The notes: generated from the sequence alone by a model not told the origin. A DNA stretch of 33,500 nucleotides from Glandiceps talaboti (GCF_964340395.1 NC_135552.1:16254694-16288193), one strand, 5' to 3'. Positions 15,333 through 27,450 are shown, numbered from the stretch's first letter. Made by a program: numbers and translations.

Positions 15333-17219
15333 CCTGGGAATGAATTATGCGACAATTTCCTACACGTGCCTTGTAGTATAGTATTTCAACACGTCTTTCC
15401 TGTGGCTCATGTTACTACTGAATGTGATACAAGTTGTAACCGTACCTTTACCTTGCAACACTTTCGACATAATTTTATATCAATTTCTTTTCCAACTTAC
15501 AATTGATTTATTACTTAATAGCCACAGTGACAACATATACGAGTCAATAAAAGACTTTCATTTCCTCTTCCTCCAGTCACCTATTTACCGTTAATGAAAT
15601 AACATCGACAAGGAATCAATAATCTGATCAGTGTCAGCATCTATGAATCCCAATGGATAGTTCAATCCATTATAACGTATTCAGAAGTATAAGGTATTCA
15701 GAAGATAAAGTGAATACTCTGAAAATAAAATGAATATTTATATTTTAGAACTTTATATGAAGTAAACTTCTGTAATGGTGAATATGTCAACACCAACATA
15801 ATTCTATAAGTCTGTCGAACCCTCAAATTATTCTGATATAAAATTTATTAGATTTTTGAGAGACGAAATCGTGAAATCTACTGTTTTCGGCTCTTGAATC
15901 CCCAAATCTCCAATATCTCACATTTCTTTAGATGTAATACTCTATATAATTTAGAGCTAAATTTCTTCACATACTATTTTCAAATTTAACATATTTACTC
16001 CCTGCAATTTTTTCGTCCGAGTGTTTGTACGAACTACTCAATTTGCAGGTAATATACATTGCTTCAGAAAGCTGTTGTCAATACTATTCAAGGATTCGGT
16101 CAAATTGCCTTAAAGCATTGATTTCAGTCGAGATTTACACTGTAAATTGATATGTTTTTTGTGAAATATTTGCTAGTGCATGCATGTTACATTGAAGGAT
16201 ATGTTCGATTCGATGACACATACTTTCACTGGGATATTTCGACTCAGAATAGTTGAAGATACAACATCAGTAAATACAATCGAACGATAAATATTGAAGT
16301 TTCCCCTTAATCATTCTAAATGCAAATCCAACAAACGACCTCGAAGTTTCAAAAACAGGAACTACAAAGCGAATTTACCTAACAGCAAATTTAGCAATGA
16401 AGTATTTTACAAGTGAAATTTAATTATCATACATAAACGTTACTTTCAGGAAATCATACAGTCACGTATTAAAATGTTAAGCTATGATTCTGTATGGTTA
16501 TAATTCTACACAGACGTGGCAATCTTATGGAACATACGGACTATACTATATAACATGATAATTCCAGACTCCAGTACTGTGAACACAAACACTGTGCCAC
16601 TCTTAGTGTTTTCCAAGTGTTTCCTCTCGTCTTTTGTATGACTTGGTAAAAGAGCATAATGGCATACATTTTTCACTCACTCATTTTACGCCCACGTGCA
16701 AGCATATTTTAGGCATACTTGTACTGTAAAGGCAAGGGTCGTGCATAAAACAGCAATTGGAAGTTTTCAAAATTTTAATACCCCCCCCCCCGATATTCTC
16801 CCTCGGGTGTTAGTTACCAGTCATTAACTCCTCTGTGATAACTATTAAAAGCGATAATTCTTATAAATGTCATATATATACCGTAAAGTAGAGAAGTGTC
16901 TGTATAAAACACCCCAACTATATGAAGGTGACTCTTTTTCTTCAGCTTATTTCATGCTGTAAAAAATTAAGTAGTTGAAACGTGAAACAAAAATACAACA
17001 TTTTATTCTCTTAAACGAGAGATGACATTTACCTCATTGGCGGCCCTTTACTGATAACATGGTACAGTCACATATGGCTGGCATATAACAATGCATTCTC
17101 GTAGGTAATGACGGAAACAAGAGAAAGGAAGAAAAAGTGCACGTCATTGTGTGAATTTTCGGCTATGTCAGTGTACAAAATCTGCACGTGTAAAATGTTT
17201 TAAAAGGGAAGATACATTC
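15333..17219. other. intergenic, no gene seen
   Basis: AT-rich sequence with one homopolymer run (C11 at 16781-16791). No coding or RNA feature could be supported. Confidence 0.55.
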
Positions 17220-17520
17220 CCTAATAATAGCTCGCGAAGCGGCTCAATGATTAGTACGCATGCGCGTCCGGTATACTATGCTATTCTATATGCTATGCGC
17301 ATTCTCCACGCGGAGGGTGCTATCTAGGATATCATCGTGAGGCAGCCGGTCACAAATGAATGTACACTGCGCGAGCTTATGGGCATGGCTAGTTATGAAA
17401 TTATAATATTTACCATAGCCCAAGTAGACTTTGACGCCGAATAAAAGATTGTCATGACTTCATTGATGTGTGCTGTACTCTGCCGATGTTTGATGTAGGT
17501 GCTTGCGCATTCCGATCGCA
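17220..17520. promoter_or_regulatory. CpG-richer stretch with NRF1-like sites (weak)
   Basis: Against an AT-rich background this interval has many CpG dinucleotides and palindromic runs such as TACGCATGCGCGT near 17256, TATGCGCATT near 17295 and TTGCGCATT near 17503. These resemble NRF1-type half sites. No start codon with a plausible first exon could be tied to it. It may be a promoter-like island or a decayed mobile element: AGCTCGCGaAG at 17230 has an inverted partner near 17370. Confidence 0.2.
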
Positions 17521-17997
17521 TACTGAAACTCAGTCTTTCTCATCGTGTGAATATATTTGTTATGAATAAAACATGCATGTGTAATACAAGTGAGAGTTCT
17601 GCAAATTTCTAGACACGAATTATATTTAGTATCAAGTTCCGTAAAATGACTTCAGAATATTTTAAATTTAAAAAAACCCACCCTCACCAACACATGTCTA
17701 GTTACAGAAAACGACCATTTAATACTATGACATGATATGCACAGCTATATTCTTGGAAGAGTCTTATTAATAGTAGAACCAAAGGAATGTGGACAATGTA
17801 TTATTAAAAAGAGACATAAATCTGTGTATGCATAACCATTAAATATGTATAAAATGCTGTGAACCCTACGTAATACATACTCAACTATTGTTATCATGAG
17901 ATACGTGTGTTTCCACAGTGCGTACAACATTGAAACAAACATTAAATATCTCGAGTTAAGTAATATAGTCGTTGCCTGAATTATACCTGTCTAGCTG
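17521..17997. other. intergenic, no gene seen
   Basis: AT-rich sequence. The open frame at 17745-17942 has no recognisable motif. Confidence 0.5.
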
Positions 17998-18057
17998 TCC
18001 GTCCGTCCGTCCGTTCGCCCGTCCACCCATTTATCTATGCCTGCCTGCCAATCTGTA

Positions 18058-18100
<43 letters not shown>

Positions 18101-18365
18101 TTGTCTGTCTCTATCTATATCTCTATGTCTGTCTGTGCACATCTGAAGCATAACATCTTCCTTATGGAAACAGCAAGAACTGACTAGGTCTTGATAAACA
18201 TCACATATATTAATAATTCATTTGCATAGTTTATGTTGTTGTGTTTTTGCAATTGGGCTATATGTTAAGAATACACTCTTCAAGTACAACATAATTCGGT
18301 ACATACATTTATAATACAGCGCATGTGCTTTATAAAGCTTGTTGGTGTATCTTTAGTTGTTAATT
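17998..18365. mobile_element. decayed relative of the tandem-core element, with (TCTG)n
   Basis: A (GTCC)n/(TGTC)n microsatellite at 17998-18135 is followed by one unit (18208-18365) that aligns by eye with the 146-bp core repeat of the element at 24696-27995. The shared order is ATTTGCATA, TTGGGCTATAT.TTAAGAATAC, ACATAATTcrGTACATAC and GTTGGTGTAtC. The same arrangement of microsatellite followed by core unit in both places points to a common element rather than independent repeats. No termini are clear here. Confidence 0.6.
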
Positions 18366-21025
18366 CCCTATTAAGGAATATATTATGTATTTAACCAGAC
18401 ATACTTGCATGAAGGAAATGCAATCAAGAGACTTGCTTTTTTGCCCTTTTGTTACGGAATGAATTCAGTTTTAATCTGATATGTAAAGTCTATTATGCAT
18501 CTAACACAGTGGAGGAAATTTTGTAATTGCTTGTGAGATTGCGATAAGAAAATATGAGTTAGTGAATACACATTGTCATTTGAAAGAGGAAACTGTTGAT
18601 AAGGCATCTGATGTAATACTCGTATTAATACGTCCATTAATCAACTTTACAATAATTTATACACAGACAATGAACGAAATATTTTTAGGCGATGGCAACT
18701 GTATAATGTTCTTTCGTCCTGTTTCCTGAAAATGTATTTCCTTTTTGACGTAAGTTTGCAGCATTCTAGTCATTTCCGCAAGGTTTTTTTTATGATTAGC
18801 AAGAAAATCCATCAAAGTGCCAAAACCATGACAACAACTTGTACCTTTTAATTGGAATGTTATTATAAGCCAATCTGAGTCAATTTGACTGATTTGAAAT
18901 AAATAACAGTGCCCAATCACGATATATTTCAATTTATGAGAGGGAGCCTAGCCATGTTCATGCTCCTAACCTTCTGAACACTAACTACCTAGTTTTTAAT
19001 ACATAAATTACTCTGTACTATGATTGTAACATTTATATTGAGGGCTAGTACAACATTAATACGCCATCTGATAATGTCTTCATACAGAAATTTGACACTT
19101 CTAAAAGAAAGAGACTCCACATTTCGTATTGATCTAATACATCAAACAGGTGGATGTTAGAATCATAAATGATAAGTGCGCTACACTTGATAAACGAACC
19201 CTTGTCAGAATTGATGAACTCTATTACCCCATATCATCCCATGTTAATGATATTCATGAAATATTCATTCTGATATGTACATGTGCGTCTCATCTCATTC
19301 GTCACTGTTTCCCCATATCAAGCCACGTTACACGAGGAGAATACATTACAAATTGTAAGATTCAAAATAAACGAGCACACTATATGTGTTGATCTTATAG
19401 ATGATAAGGTATGAATTCAAGATTAGTTTTAATCATCTGAAAAAAGGTAATTTCAAAATTTGAAAAATTGTATCTGTTATGATATAAGAATGATCTAGAT
19501 ATGTCTGTGAGTGAAAGGGTCACCTTTGTATTTGAACGATTTATGGAATCAGAAATTACCTTATAGTCTAAGTTAATCTTCTTGGTTCTAATAACAGTGA
19601 AAGACATCTCAACCTTTAGATTATGCACTTCTTTATCGATATGGAAAATAGTGGCAAAGTACAATTTCCGAATTCGATTTTCGGTAAAATATTTATGAGT
19701 GGATTTAGTCATGTTACTTGACGAAGAGTTCATGGATGGTGAGGTTTCTGAAAACAAAATTATATACTCGAATCGAATTCTAGTATATCAAATATATCGT
19801 TTGTTGGATTTTAACCAGAATGATGTGTGCATTAGTACTTTCTTCAATGTCGACATTATGGCTATGCGTGGTCGTTTTGGTATACACGCTTGAGTGGGTA
19901 TGTACAAGCTTGTCCAAGCGTACAACGTTAAAGATTGCAAACAATCTAGGTTTGCCCAAAATTTAACCCAAGAACACATTATTATGTGAGTATTCATCAT
20001 GCCTGTTGAACATTAGCAATTGGAATGAAATCACGTATATAAAGTACTCAATGATGATGGTGATTATCGTAGATACCGCTGCAATTATTGCAGTTTATAG
20101 CTGCTAATATCCATTCACCTTACACAAGGTCCAGGGTTTTCTATGTACGTGTACCAGACTTTGGCAATCGTGATTAAGCATTAATATTCATGTATGATAT
20201 ATGACAATAATTATGGAAAATAATTTCACAAGGGATGATGTTACAGTGCAAGTCTGTCTTAACAAGCCTGTTGTTTAAATACATGTATACAATCTGTAGA
20301 TATTTGAAGGTTCATCATCTTGCTTTCAAGGAAGACTGAGTGATAATCTGTTATTTACCCATTACAGCCATATTGGATTCTAAACTTGCTTATTGTGATT
20401 TCATCTTGGCCTCCATTTCACAAATTTGCATGGTGATTCTTTTTTTCTTCTTCTTCTTGATTTTAACTAAGAGCGGGTTAAATATTTCTTGAACAAAGTA
20501 ACAGTAAAAGTTTAAACTTTTAATTTCGAGGTGCATACCACGTTAATGCTACAAAATGTCTATAAAATTACAAATGAAATGAAAACTGGATAAGGATGAT
20601 ATCATGACCCCATTGACCTGATATTGATCGAATTGATAGAAAAGTAATAAGCACATGTATATCACTTACATAGTACAACTCCAAACCATCGACCGTGCGT
20701 TCTGAACGGTGCATGATCATAATCAGATGTGCAAATCACCAATGCACATGAATTGAAATAGCTATCTTTGTTACCGTAACGCAAAAATAAGTAAGTGGTA
20801 TCAATATTCCAGTTCATCTTTTTCATTATGTTTTTATATATGCTAGAAAGTTTTATTCGGAGTCCCCGATATTCGCACATGTTCTTGTAAATTCCAAGTT
20901 AAATGAATCAGAGACACTTATTACCTGCAGTTATGTACATAACCTACTCAATGACATAATCACATTAACCTTGCTAACCTTTCAACAAAGCAGGTTTCTA
21001 TCCCCAATTGACTTTTTTTCAAGGG
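18366..21025. other. intergenic, no gene seen
   Basis: This interval contains the longest non-repetitive open frame of the window (120 codons on the minus strand, 19757-19395) and a 91-codon frame at 18932-18657. Neither has recognisable domains, and lengths of this order are expected by chance in sequence this long. No splice-bounded exon could be supported. Confidence 0.45.
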
Positions 21026-21583
21026 TCAATTGCTTAGAATGAGAACTGGGCGTTTGTAATAAATTCATTAGCTTAGCTTGATTTGAAAACTAGGTTGTTT
21101 GAAAGATCTCATTAACTTGGCTTGAAAACAATGCTATTTTGAAAAAGAATCATTACCTTAGTTTGAAAAGTGGACTGTTTGAAAATCAAAAGTTATTGGC
21201 CTACTTTGAAATGTAGGTTGATTGAAAAAAATATATTGGTTTAGCTTGAACAATGGATTGTTTTGAAAATATAATTTGCTTTTGTTAAAAAATGCCTTTT
21301 TTCTTTAAAATTTTTTAAATTGCTGAGCTTGAAAACTAGACTGTTTTGAAAACAACTAACTGCCTTAGCTAGGTTGTTTAAAAAGGGCACATTGCTTAGC
21401 TTGAAAGGTAGCTTGTTGTTTAAGAAAACCCACTTGCATACCATAAAAAGTAGTTTGTTTGAAAAGCGCTCACTGACTCAATTTGAGCACTAGGCTGTTA
21501 AACAAACTCACAGCCTTAGCTTGAATGGAAGGTTGTTTGAAAAACGTCACGTTGGAAACTAGGTTGCTTGAAAACAACTCACC
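21026..21583. repeat. diverged ~40-bp minisatellite, ~13 units
   Basis: Units of about 37-44 bp recur with the rough consensus TTAGCTTGAAAACTAGG followed by TTGTTTGAAAA and then a CTCA-like end. Clear members start near 21062, 21108, 21151, 21316 and 21518, with decayed units between them and one unit (near 21240-21315) enlarged by an A/T-rich insertion. Open frames in it show the repeat as LKN-like residues and are not genes. Confidence 0.8.
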
Positions 21584-23754
21584 TGATGTATGTGTCCGAT
21601 GTTTCTACTTTATTCTCAATCATCTCATGGGAATCATTGACACTAATTTGTATTTAGTGTAACGGACTCAACGATGAAACATCACCTTGTCCAATTCTTT
21701 CTTAGTTATCAGGGCTTGTAAATCTACACAAGTCCTGCGATAAGGCCGGCGAAATCTACATTACGTTCAGAAGCGACAACTGTTTGATGTGGAATGAATG
21801 ACTAAGGATTCCCTCATTAGTTGAAAATTGGAGATGCTTGACATTGTAGGATGAACTACCTAAGGTTTTTCTCATCAGTTAACCTTTAGTATATTGCTAA
21901 AAGGAGAAAAGCTGCGTTCACAGTTTTGGGTTAATACTTTACTTATGGTACTTGTATTCCCCCCAAATGAAGTATACTTAATCATCACTACAAATGCCAA
22001 ACACAGCTCTAGTATGTTATATACGATGCAAAGACATGATTTAGTATAGGCATTTTAAACAGCATGAGTCGAGGTACCTCCTACTATGCCTTGAACTCTG
22101 CTAACAACGCCAGAAGACAAGTTTCAATATCATCGAAGGAATGTTTCAACATTGTTTAGTATTATTACACTAGATCAATGTAATCGTAGATCTTTAGTTT
22201 AGGGTATATGGTGTAAGTTTTTGTTTTATGTAAAAGGAAACACCCGAGTAATATCACCCCCACCCCCGTTTCACGTTAACTTAGAGTAGAATATCAGTCA
22301 GGGGAATACTGCGTGTAGCCTTTAAAATTGAGTCTGGATTTAGATATTTTGGGGTTTAAGTCAAAATATCATGGTCATGAATGCATGAGTAAAGATTTTC
22401 CTCCAGTAAATGCGAAGCACGTGGAATCCTTACCAATACTGTCTGATCTTATGAGTGGAAACGTCACTCTATCTTATCATGTCTCACTGAAACGACAGTG
22501 CATTGTACACAGTCGAGTAGAGATCCCTCATGCATGCATGTATGCATATCAGATCTCACTAACATTATAGTATACGTAAGTTTGTGGCGACTGAAACATG
22601 GACATTTTTGTTAGAATTTTTGTTTACATCGAGACGGGCAATGAAGGGGGGGGGAGGGGTTGACAAGAAGTCCCGACGTACACAGGGAAAGGATAAAGCC
22701 TCAGTGATACAACGTTTGACAGGTTTTGGATAGTACGGGGTTCGTTCCTTAATAGCTATGAAATAAATCCTTTACAACACGATAATCTTATTTGTGACAT
22801 ATCTCACGTGATGGTATATCACAATCCCAAATTTTGAGAAAAGTAGAAAAAAATGACAAGTAAGTGACGAAGGTTGGATTAAAGTAATTAAATAAATGAA
22901 TGGATGATGAATTAAAATTAATTCGCAGGGTATAATATTCGAAGCGAAAAGGCGTTGTCATGTCGTTTTCACGTTTTAATGACTTAAGGGATTGAACACA
23001 ATTACATGGATGAGGGGGGGGGGTGTTTTCTTATGGAAAAGATTGACCCCAAAGACCTTGCACAAAAAAATGATTGAGCGCACCTCCCCCGGTCATTGGA
23101 ATATCTGTAATCAAAAATATCACTGCTCAGAAAATAGTGACCCCAACCCCACCCCAAACATTTAGTTGAAAAACTCCCGCAACACATGTCCCCTCTCCCT
23201 GTAATTTATGTCCAGTCCCTTAGTATATTTAGGGGATGATGAAATCAATACATTTTGCACAACATATCTCGTGCTCATACCCTCTTAACATTGGACAAAA
23301 TAATCCAATAGCTTAATATTAGTATTCGGTGTATTTCATCATATTGTTAATGATCACGATTTCAAGTCTCTGTTTGGACCAACATGTACAGATCCGTGCT
23401 CTTTATAGATGAACAGTTTCATCTCGGGAAATATTGTAAACACAAGGGAGTAAAATACACTTTACTTATCTTTGTCTGAAAACCCCTTTCATTCGAGTCA
23501 CGGTATAGCGTCACTGCAATGTGCAATTCGGAAAACTTTAGGCTTTAAGTTTCCTTAGGGATTAACATTCCGTATATTTACCATGCGATTCTCGGTACTT
23601 AACGGTCTCTTTGGACTGCATCGGAATCATCCTACACCCCTTTGTAATACACATCTTCTAAGCCGACATAAAGCAGGTGTTCTAATAATACGCATAACAC
23701 ATATTTGTACGTAACATGGATAAATAGATAGATAGCTCGATGGATGGATGTACC
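21584..23754. other. intergenic, no gene seen
   Basis: AT-rich sequence with two G-rich runs (22646-22659 and 23014-23023). The open frame at 22328-22570 begins at a non-ATG codon and is not recognisable. Confidence 0.5.
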
Positions 23755-23819
23755 AATGGATGGATGGATGGATGGATGGATGGATGGATAGATAGGTAGA
23801 TAGATAGATATATAGATAA

Positions 23820-23878
<59 letters not shown>

Positions 23879-23945
23879 CCTACACTACATGCACACATAC
23901 ATACATACATACATACATACATACATACATACATACATACATACA

Positions 23946-23976
<31 letters not shown>

Positions 23977-24096
23977 TACATACACACACACACACACACA
24001 CACATACATACATACATACATACATACATACATACATACATACATACATACATACATACATACATACATACATACATACATACATACATACATACA
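23755..24096. repeat. compound microsatellite (TGGA)n-(TAGA)n-(ACAT)n-(AC)n-(ACAT)n
   Basis: (TGGA)n at about 23755-23788 passes into (TAGA)n to 23877, a short unique joint, then (ACAT)n from 23890, an (AC)n island at about 23981-24004, and (ACAT)n again to 24096. The Met-Tyr-Val-Cys and His-Thr-Tyr-Ile open frames are artefacts. Confidence 0.97.
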
Positions 24097-24695
24097 GGGA
24101 TTCAGGCAGAATAACACACAGTATTGCAAAATCATGATGTTATTTTAAACTGTCTGGAGAGGGGAAAATTGTTTTACAGTTCGTGTCCAAACTGCTGGTC
24201 AAGCAAGACACTGCTGGTGAAATATGCCGTGTGCATGGTTACCTGATTTCAATACAATGGATGCAGTTTAAGCATCTAAGTGCAACGAACGTTTTCTATT
24301 TTTCCTTAGTCTACAGTTTGTTTTTCAACACATTGTACACAGTAACTGTACACTTTAAGGATAGACAAGGAAGTGGGTGCATGGACAGTTCATTATTGAT
24401 GGTATCTTATAATTGATCAGTCTCCTCATGGAGCAAAACTTTAATCAAGTTAGAGTTCGGAGACAGTCGCTTGTCTAGATATTATCTCCGACTCAATGGT
24501 TCATTTGATAAAAGTCTGTCAGTTCTAACTATCGTCGAAGCGTTAATGAACATCACTTTCAGATAGGTAATTACACCAAGGGTAATCCGTCAAAACGGTT
24601 GGGACACGTTTGTTATGTTCTTGAGTAATTTTAAACAGGGTAACTGTCTTTTACTAATTAAAAGTAAACTAAGGAAATTATTTACTCCATTTTTA
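24097..24695. other. intergenic, no gene seen
   Basis: No feature could be supported. The open frame at 24183-24416 has no motif. Confidence 0.5.
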
Positions 24696-24732
24696 CCTCC
24701 TGTAAGGGTACGGGAGGTATTAAAAGGGGAAT

Positions 24733-24772
24733 GTCTGTCTGTCTGTGTGTCTATCTGTCTGTGTGTCTGTGT
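24733..24772. repeat. (TCTG)n/(TGTG) microsatellite inside the element
   Basis: Short imperfect tetranucleotide run next to the head of the tandem-core element. Confidence 0.9.
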
Positions 24773-24896
24773 CATCATTTTCTAAAAATCGGCTGGCTCA
24801 ATTGTAATGAAATTTGGGATATATAATCTTGCTAGACCTGATTAGGTTTTGAGCCAAATCTGTTAATGTTTAATTAGAGAAATTTGCATATTAATG

Positions 24897-25187
24897 AAAT
24901 CAATAATTACACAATATCGTAAGACTGCATACTTTAATTTCAATATAATTTAGTATATTCGTTAAACATAACAACATACATTTGTCATATAAAATTCGTT
25001 GATGTATCTTACAGCGTTAATGAATAATTTGCATAATTAACTATTTTTGGTAATTAGGCTATATCTTAAGAATACATACTTCAAATTCAACATAATTTAG
25101 TACATACGTTAACCATAAGAAAACACATATGTCCTATCAAGTTTGTTGATGCACCGTACAGTGTTAATGAATAATTTGCATAATTAA
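24897..25187. repeat. 146-bp tandem repeat, left two units
   Basis: Units 24897-25040 and 25041-25187 align along their whole length. They share ATACTT.AAtTtCAa.ATAATTTAGTA, GT.GATG.A.C.TACAG.GTTAATG and an identical GAATAATTTGCATAATTAA end. Confidence 0.9.
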
Positions 25188-25204
25188 GGTTGTTGCACAG
25201 GCTA

Positions 25205-25930
25205 TTTTTCATCCCCATTCTTTACTTAGTAAAAATGTCATAACTTTGTTAAAAATGAAGGTATTGACTCCATATTTTCACAGTTTGTTCTTTATATATT
25301 CAACATATCAGCAAAAACATTAAAATATTGTTTGTTTATGTTATGATGAAATTTGATACGTGTGTATATTAATATGTCATATTTTTCATATTTTTCAATT
25401 TTTACAAGGCAATTGTTGGGTTTTTTTTCGGGTTTTTTTCACCGCTGTCATCATAAATACAAATGTCAAATTCGTATGGTACAACTTTGGTTGCTATTAT
25501 CTGTCAAAATTGCATTTTTTGTAAACATGTATCCCATTTACAATGAAGCAGTGTTCCCTGGTCATTCAACTGTTGGGAAAATTCCAACCATACGTTTGTT
25601 GTCCTTGACCTAATTTATTTGATAATCGAAACCCGGATTCCCTAGCTTGTATAATAAGCAAATTAAATGATTAAGAAAATGAGCTCAAAACAGTGAAAAA
25701 CAGAAGAAATGCTGTTTTTCAGCATTTCACGAACCCTCTGCGCCGTATGTAGGAGCGCTAGTTGAAAGCATAGCTGTGAATTAGTTTCTTTGGACCCTCT
25801 AGTATGTATGGTAATCGTCATATGGTTCATATCCACCTTTAGACTACTGTAGAGACGCTCTATACAAGTAATATGTGTCGTACCGTAAAGCTTACTTATT
25901 ATTACAAAGCTAGGGAGACAACAACAAACC
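25205..25930. other. left interior of the TTAA element, no clear gene
   Basis: AT-rich up to about 25640, then closer to even base composition. Open frames on plus (25353-25613) and minus (25932-25663) are not recognisable. A hairpin GAAATGCTG-TTTTT-CAGCATTTC lies at 25706-25728. Confidence 0.4.
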
Positions 25931-26017
25931 ATGCGTTGCGCAACGCTATGCTCTGTGTGAAGCCTCGGTTGCTCAGCTGATCAGCCATCGCCGCATATCG
26001 CCTGAAATACGGCTAAT

Positions 26018-26407
26018 TTGAAGTTGCCGAAACCAAAAATAGGAAAAAGAAAGGCCAAGCTTCGTTACAATGCCTTGTCAGACGCTGGTATAAAGGCCAG
26101 GGAAGAGTACATGGAGTCGCAAGACAGAGTTACGGCGACTGGGTTAGAGCGAGGCCTCGTGGTTAGACATTGTCCAGTAACCCACACAGCGCAGCCAGCC
26201 GACTACGTGTCTACGGTCTCCGGTCTACAAGTGTGGGGACTGCGACGCCGACAGACGGTTTATACAAGAAATAGAAGCAACAGCGGGTACAAAACCATTC
26301 AACGAAGATACCCCTACGTACTACAGAGAAAACGCAACTTTCATTTGACTAGACCTGTCATTCTAATATTCAATCGTCCTGCAATGTGTCAACTGTTGCG
26401 GCAGTAG
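26018..26407 (+). CDS. candidate gene of the TTAA element, function unknown
   Basis: The interval is GC-richer than its surroundings and stays open for 129 codons. It first gives a basic stretch, LPKPKIGKRKAKLRYNALSD, followed by KAREEYMESQDRV. A second frame, open from 26181 to a stop at 26346-26348, has a more natural protein composition: VYKCGDCDADRRF with a CxxC, then EIEATAGTKPFNED. The true coding path may therefore switch frame around 26180-26230, by a splice or a disabling indel. There is no ATG at the 26018 start, so the 5' end is unknown and an upstream exon is possible. A polyadenylation signal follows about 285 bp after the 26348 stop. I do not recognise the family. A transposase C-terminus is possible from context only, and no DDE residues can be placed. 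Confidence 0.4.
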   Translation: MKLPKPKIGKRKAKLRYNALSDAGIKAREEYMESQDRVTATGLERGLVVRHCPVTHTAQPADYVSTVSGLQVWGLRRRQTVYTRNRSNSGYKTIQRRYPYVLQRKRNFHLTRPVILIFNRPAMCQLLRQ

Positions 26408-26632
26408 TGTCGAATTTTCTCGTGGATCGTCCACAAAATGAAAGCGTGTATGGCAAGTCAGAAATTGTACTTCTGTGAATGTTTCAATGTATGGAAATAT
26501 TTATGTCTACAGTAGATTTTCCGTACAGACTCATGTCATGTATCAGTTATTATTAGATGTCCATTTATATTTTTTGTAAAATCAACACTAGAAGAAGCCA
26601 TATCCAGAATAATTATGTACAATATAGTCAAT

Positions 26633-26638
26633 AATAAA
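26633..26638 (+). promoter_or_regulatory. AATAAA polyadenylation signal for the plus-strand candidate
   Basis: AATAAA about 285 bp after the stop at 26348 and facing the minus-strand signal near 26934, as expected of two convergent transcripts. Confidence 0.4.
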
Positions 26639-26933
26639 TTTCAGTAAATTTTATAACACTCTTGGTCTTCTCCCAGTCATTGAGCAAGCAAGCGAATGAG
26701 ATCACGAGTAAGTTTACTGTAGTGTTGAAAAAGTATGCTGCACCAATAATGTATGGAATTCAAAATGAAATAACAAACATGACATTTCTACTGCAACAGA
26801 GTAGAAAGCACATAACTGAATGCAACATGGGATGGGATCCAAATATTTTATCAACTCAATTGTCTGGTTGTATTATACATGATCGATGATTTATTAACAA
26901 AAGTCAAAACTATCTTATAAATACACAAAATAT

Positions 26934-26939
26934 TTTATT
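26934..26939 (-). promoter_or_regulatory. AATAAA polyadenylation signal for the minus-strand candidate
   Basis: TTTATT on the plus strand, AATAAA on the minus strand, about 90 bp past the stop of the minus-strand exon. Confidence 0.4.
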
Positions 26940-27030
26940 TATGAAATGATAAGTCCCTGTGAAAACACAGTAATTCAGATAAGTTGGGAATCGTTTACTC
27001 GTGTATCGGACGGCATCAGTATCTAGCTAG

Positions 27031-27110
27031 CTACTCAATGCACTGTCCGCACCCGTCGACCTTTTGTACCTCTTCTTGTCTTAGCCTGTCTATTTCATTT
27101 CGGATTGATC
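27031..27110 (-). CDS. 3'-terminal exon of a spliced minus-strand gene
   Basis: Read on the minus strand, a pyrimidine-rich tract (TTCTTTTCTTTTTTTGACAG) ends at a splice acceptor at 27111-27112. It is followed by an 80-nt exon with the codons SIRNEIDRLRQEEVQK then VDGCGQCIE and a TAG at 27031-27033. The charged helix could form a short coiled coil, and the C-terminal CxxC is notable. The exon starts two bases into frame, so it needs an upstream exon ending one base into a codon. The exon ending at the donor near 27358 supplies this in one frame (ending KSQTE plus a split Gly). I do not recognise the protein. The splice signals and composition make a real exon fairly likely. Confidence 0.5.
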
Positions 27111-27259
27111 CTGTCAAAAAAAGAAAAGAATAATGTTTAGGCCACTTTCTCATCCATGCATGAAATCAGTAAGTTACTCAGCATAGGTGCCGGTGAAGTG
27201 CACTATCAGGGAAAATTGCACCGACTATCTACGTAGTACTAGTACTGGGCGACAATACG

Positions 27260-27267
27260 TGACGTCA
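27260..27267. promoter_or_regulatory. CRE palindrome TGACGTCA (motif only)
   Basis: A perfect cAMP-response-element octamer inside the putative intron of the minus-strand gene. Function is unproven. Confidence 0.2.
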
Positions 27268-27357
27268 ATGACGGTGATACACATGTACGCATGGATAGCA
27301 TAGGAAAGTTAGAAACACATCTAAATCAAAGGTTGAACGTTATATTTATTTACTCAC

Positions 27358-27450
27358 CCTCCGTCTGAGATTTTGAGGTGAAATTGGCAGCAGGCGTCTG
27401 AATACTAGTTCATGCTGACGGCATCTGAGCCTTCTACAAAATGCCGCCAT
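27358..27450 (-). CDS. upstream exon of the minus-strand gene, frame uncertain
   Basis: On the minus strand an excellent donor, AGG|GTGAGTAA, lies at 27357-27352. Two frames compete. Frame A opens with ATG at 27450-27448 in an ATGGCGGC context and gives an Arg-rich MAAFCRRLRCRQHELVFRRL peptide. Joined to the next exon it would stop after six residues. Frame B gives TPAANFTSKSQTE and joins in phase to the 27110-27031 exon, but it meets a stop further upstream and would need its own acceptor (TATTCAG near 27398 is weak). Frame A could also reflect an indel in this copy. The intron would be about 247 bp. The gene starts close to the right end of the transposon and reads inward, as transposon genes usually do. 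Confidence 0.35.

Noticed and set aside
19395-19757. 120-codon minus-strand open frame, the longest outside simple repeats
   Set aside because: No recognisable motif, no splice context, and about this length is expected once by chance in 33 kb of AT-rich sequence read in six frames.
23632-24137. 167-codon and shorter Met-Tyr-Val-Cys / His-Thr-Tyr-Ile open frames
   Set aside because: Translation of tetranucleotide microsatellites.
26662-26889. Open frame with CTTCTCCCAG before and GTAAGT within, as an exon of the plus-strand gene
   Set aside because: The putative exon would be only about 31 nt, lies beyond the AATAAA signal, and the rest of the frame is AT-rich without motif.
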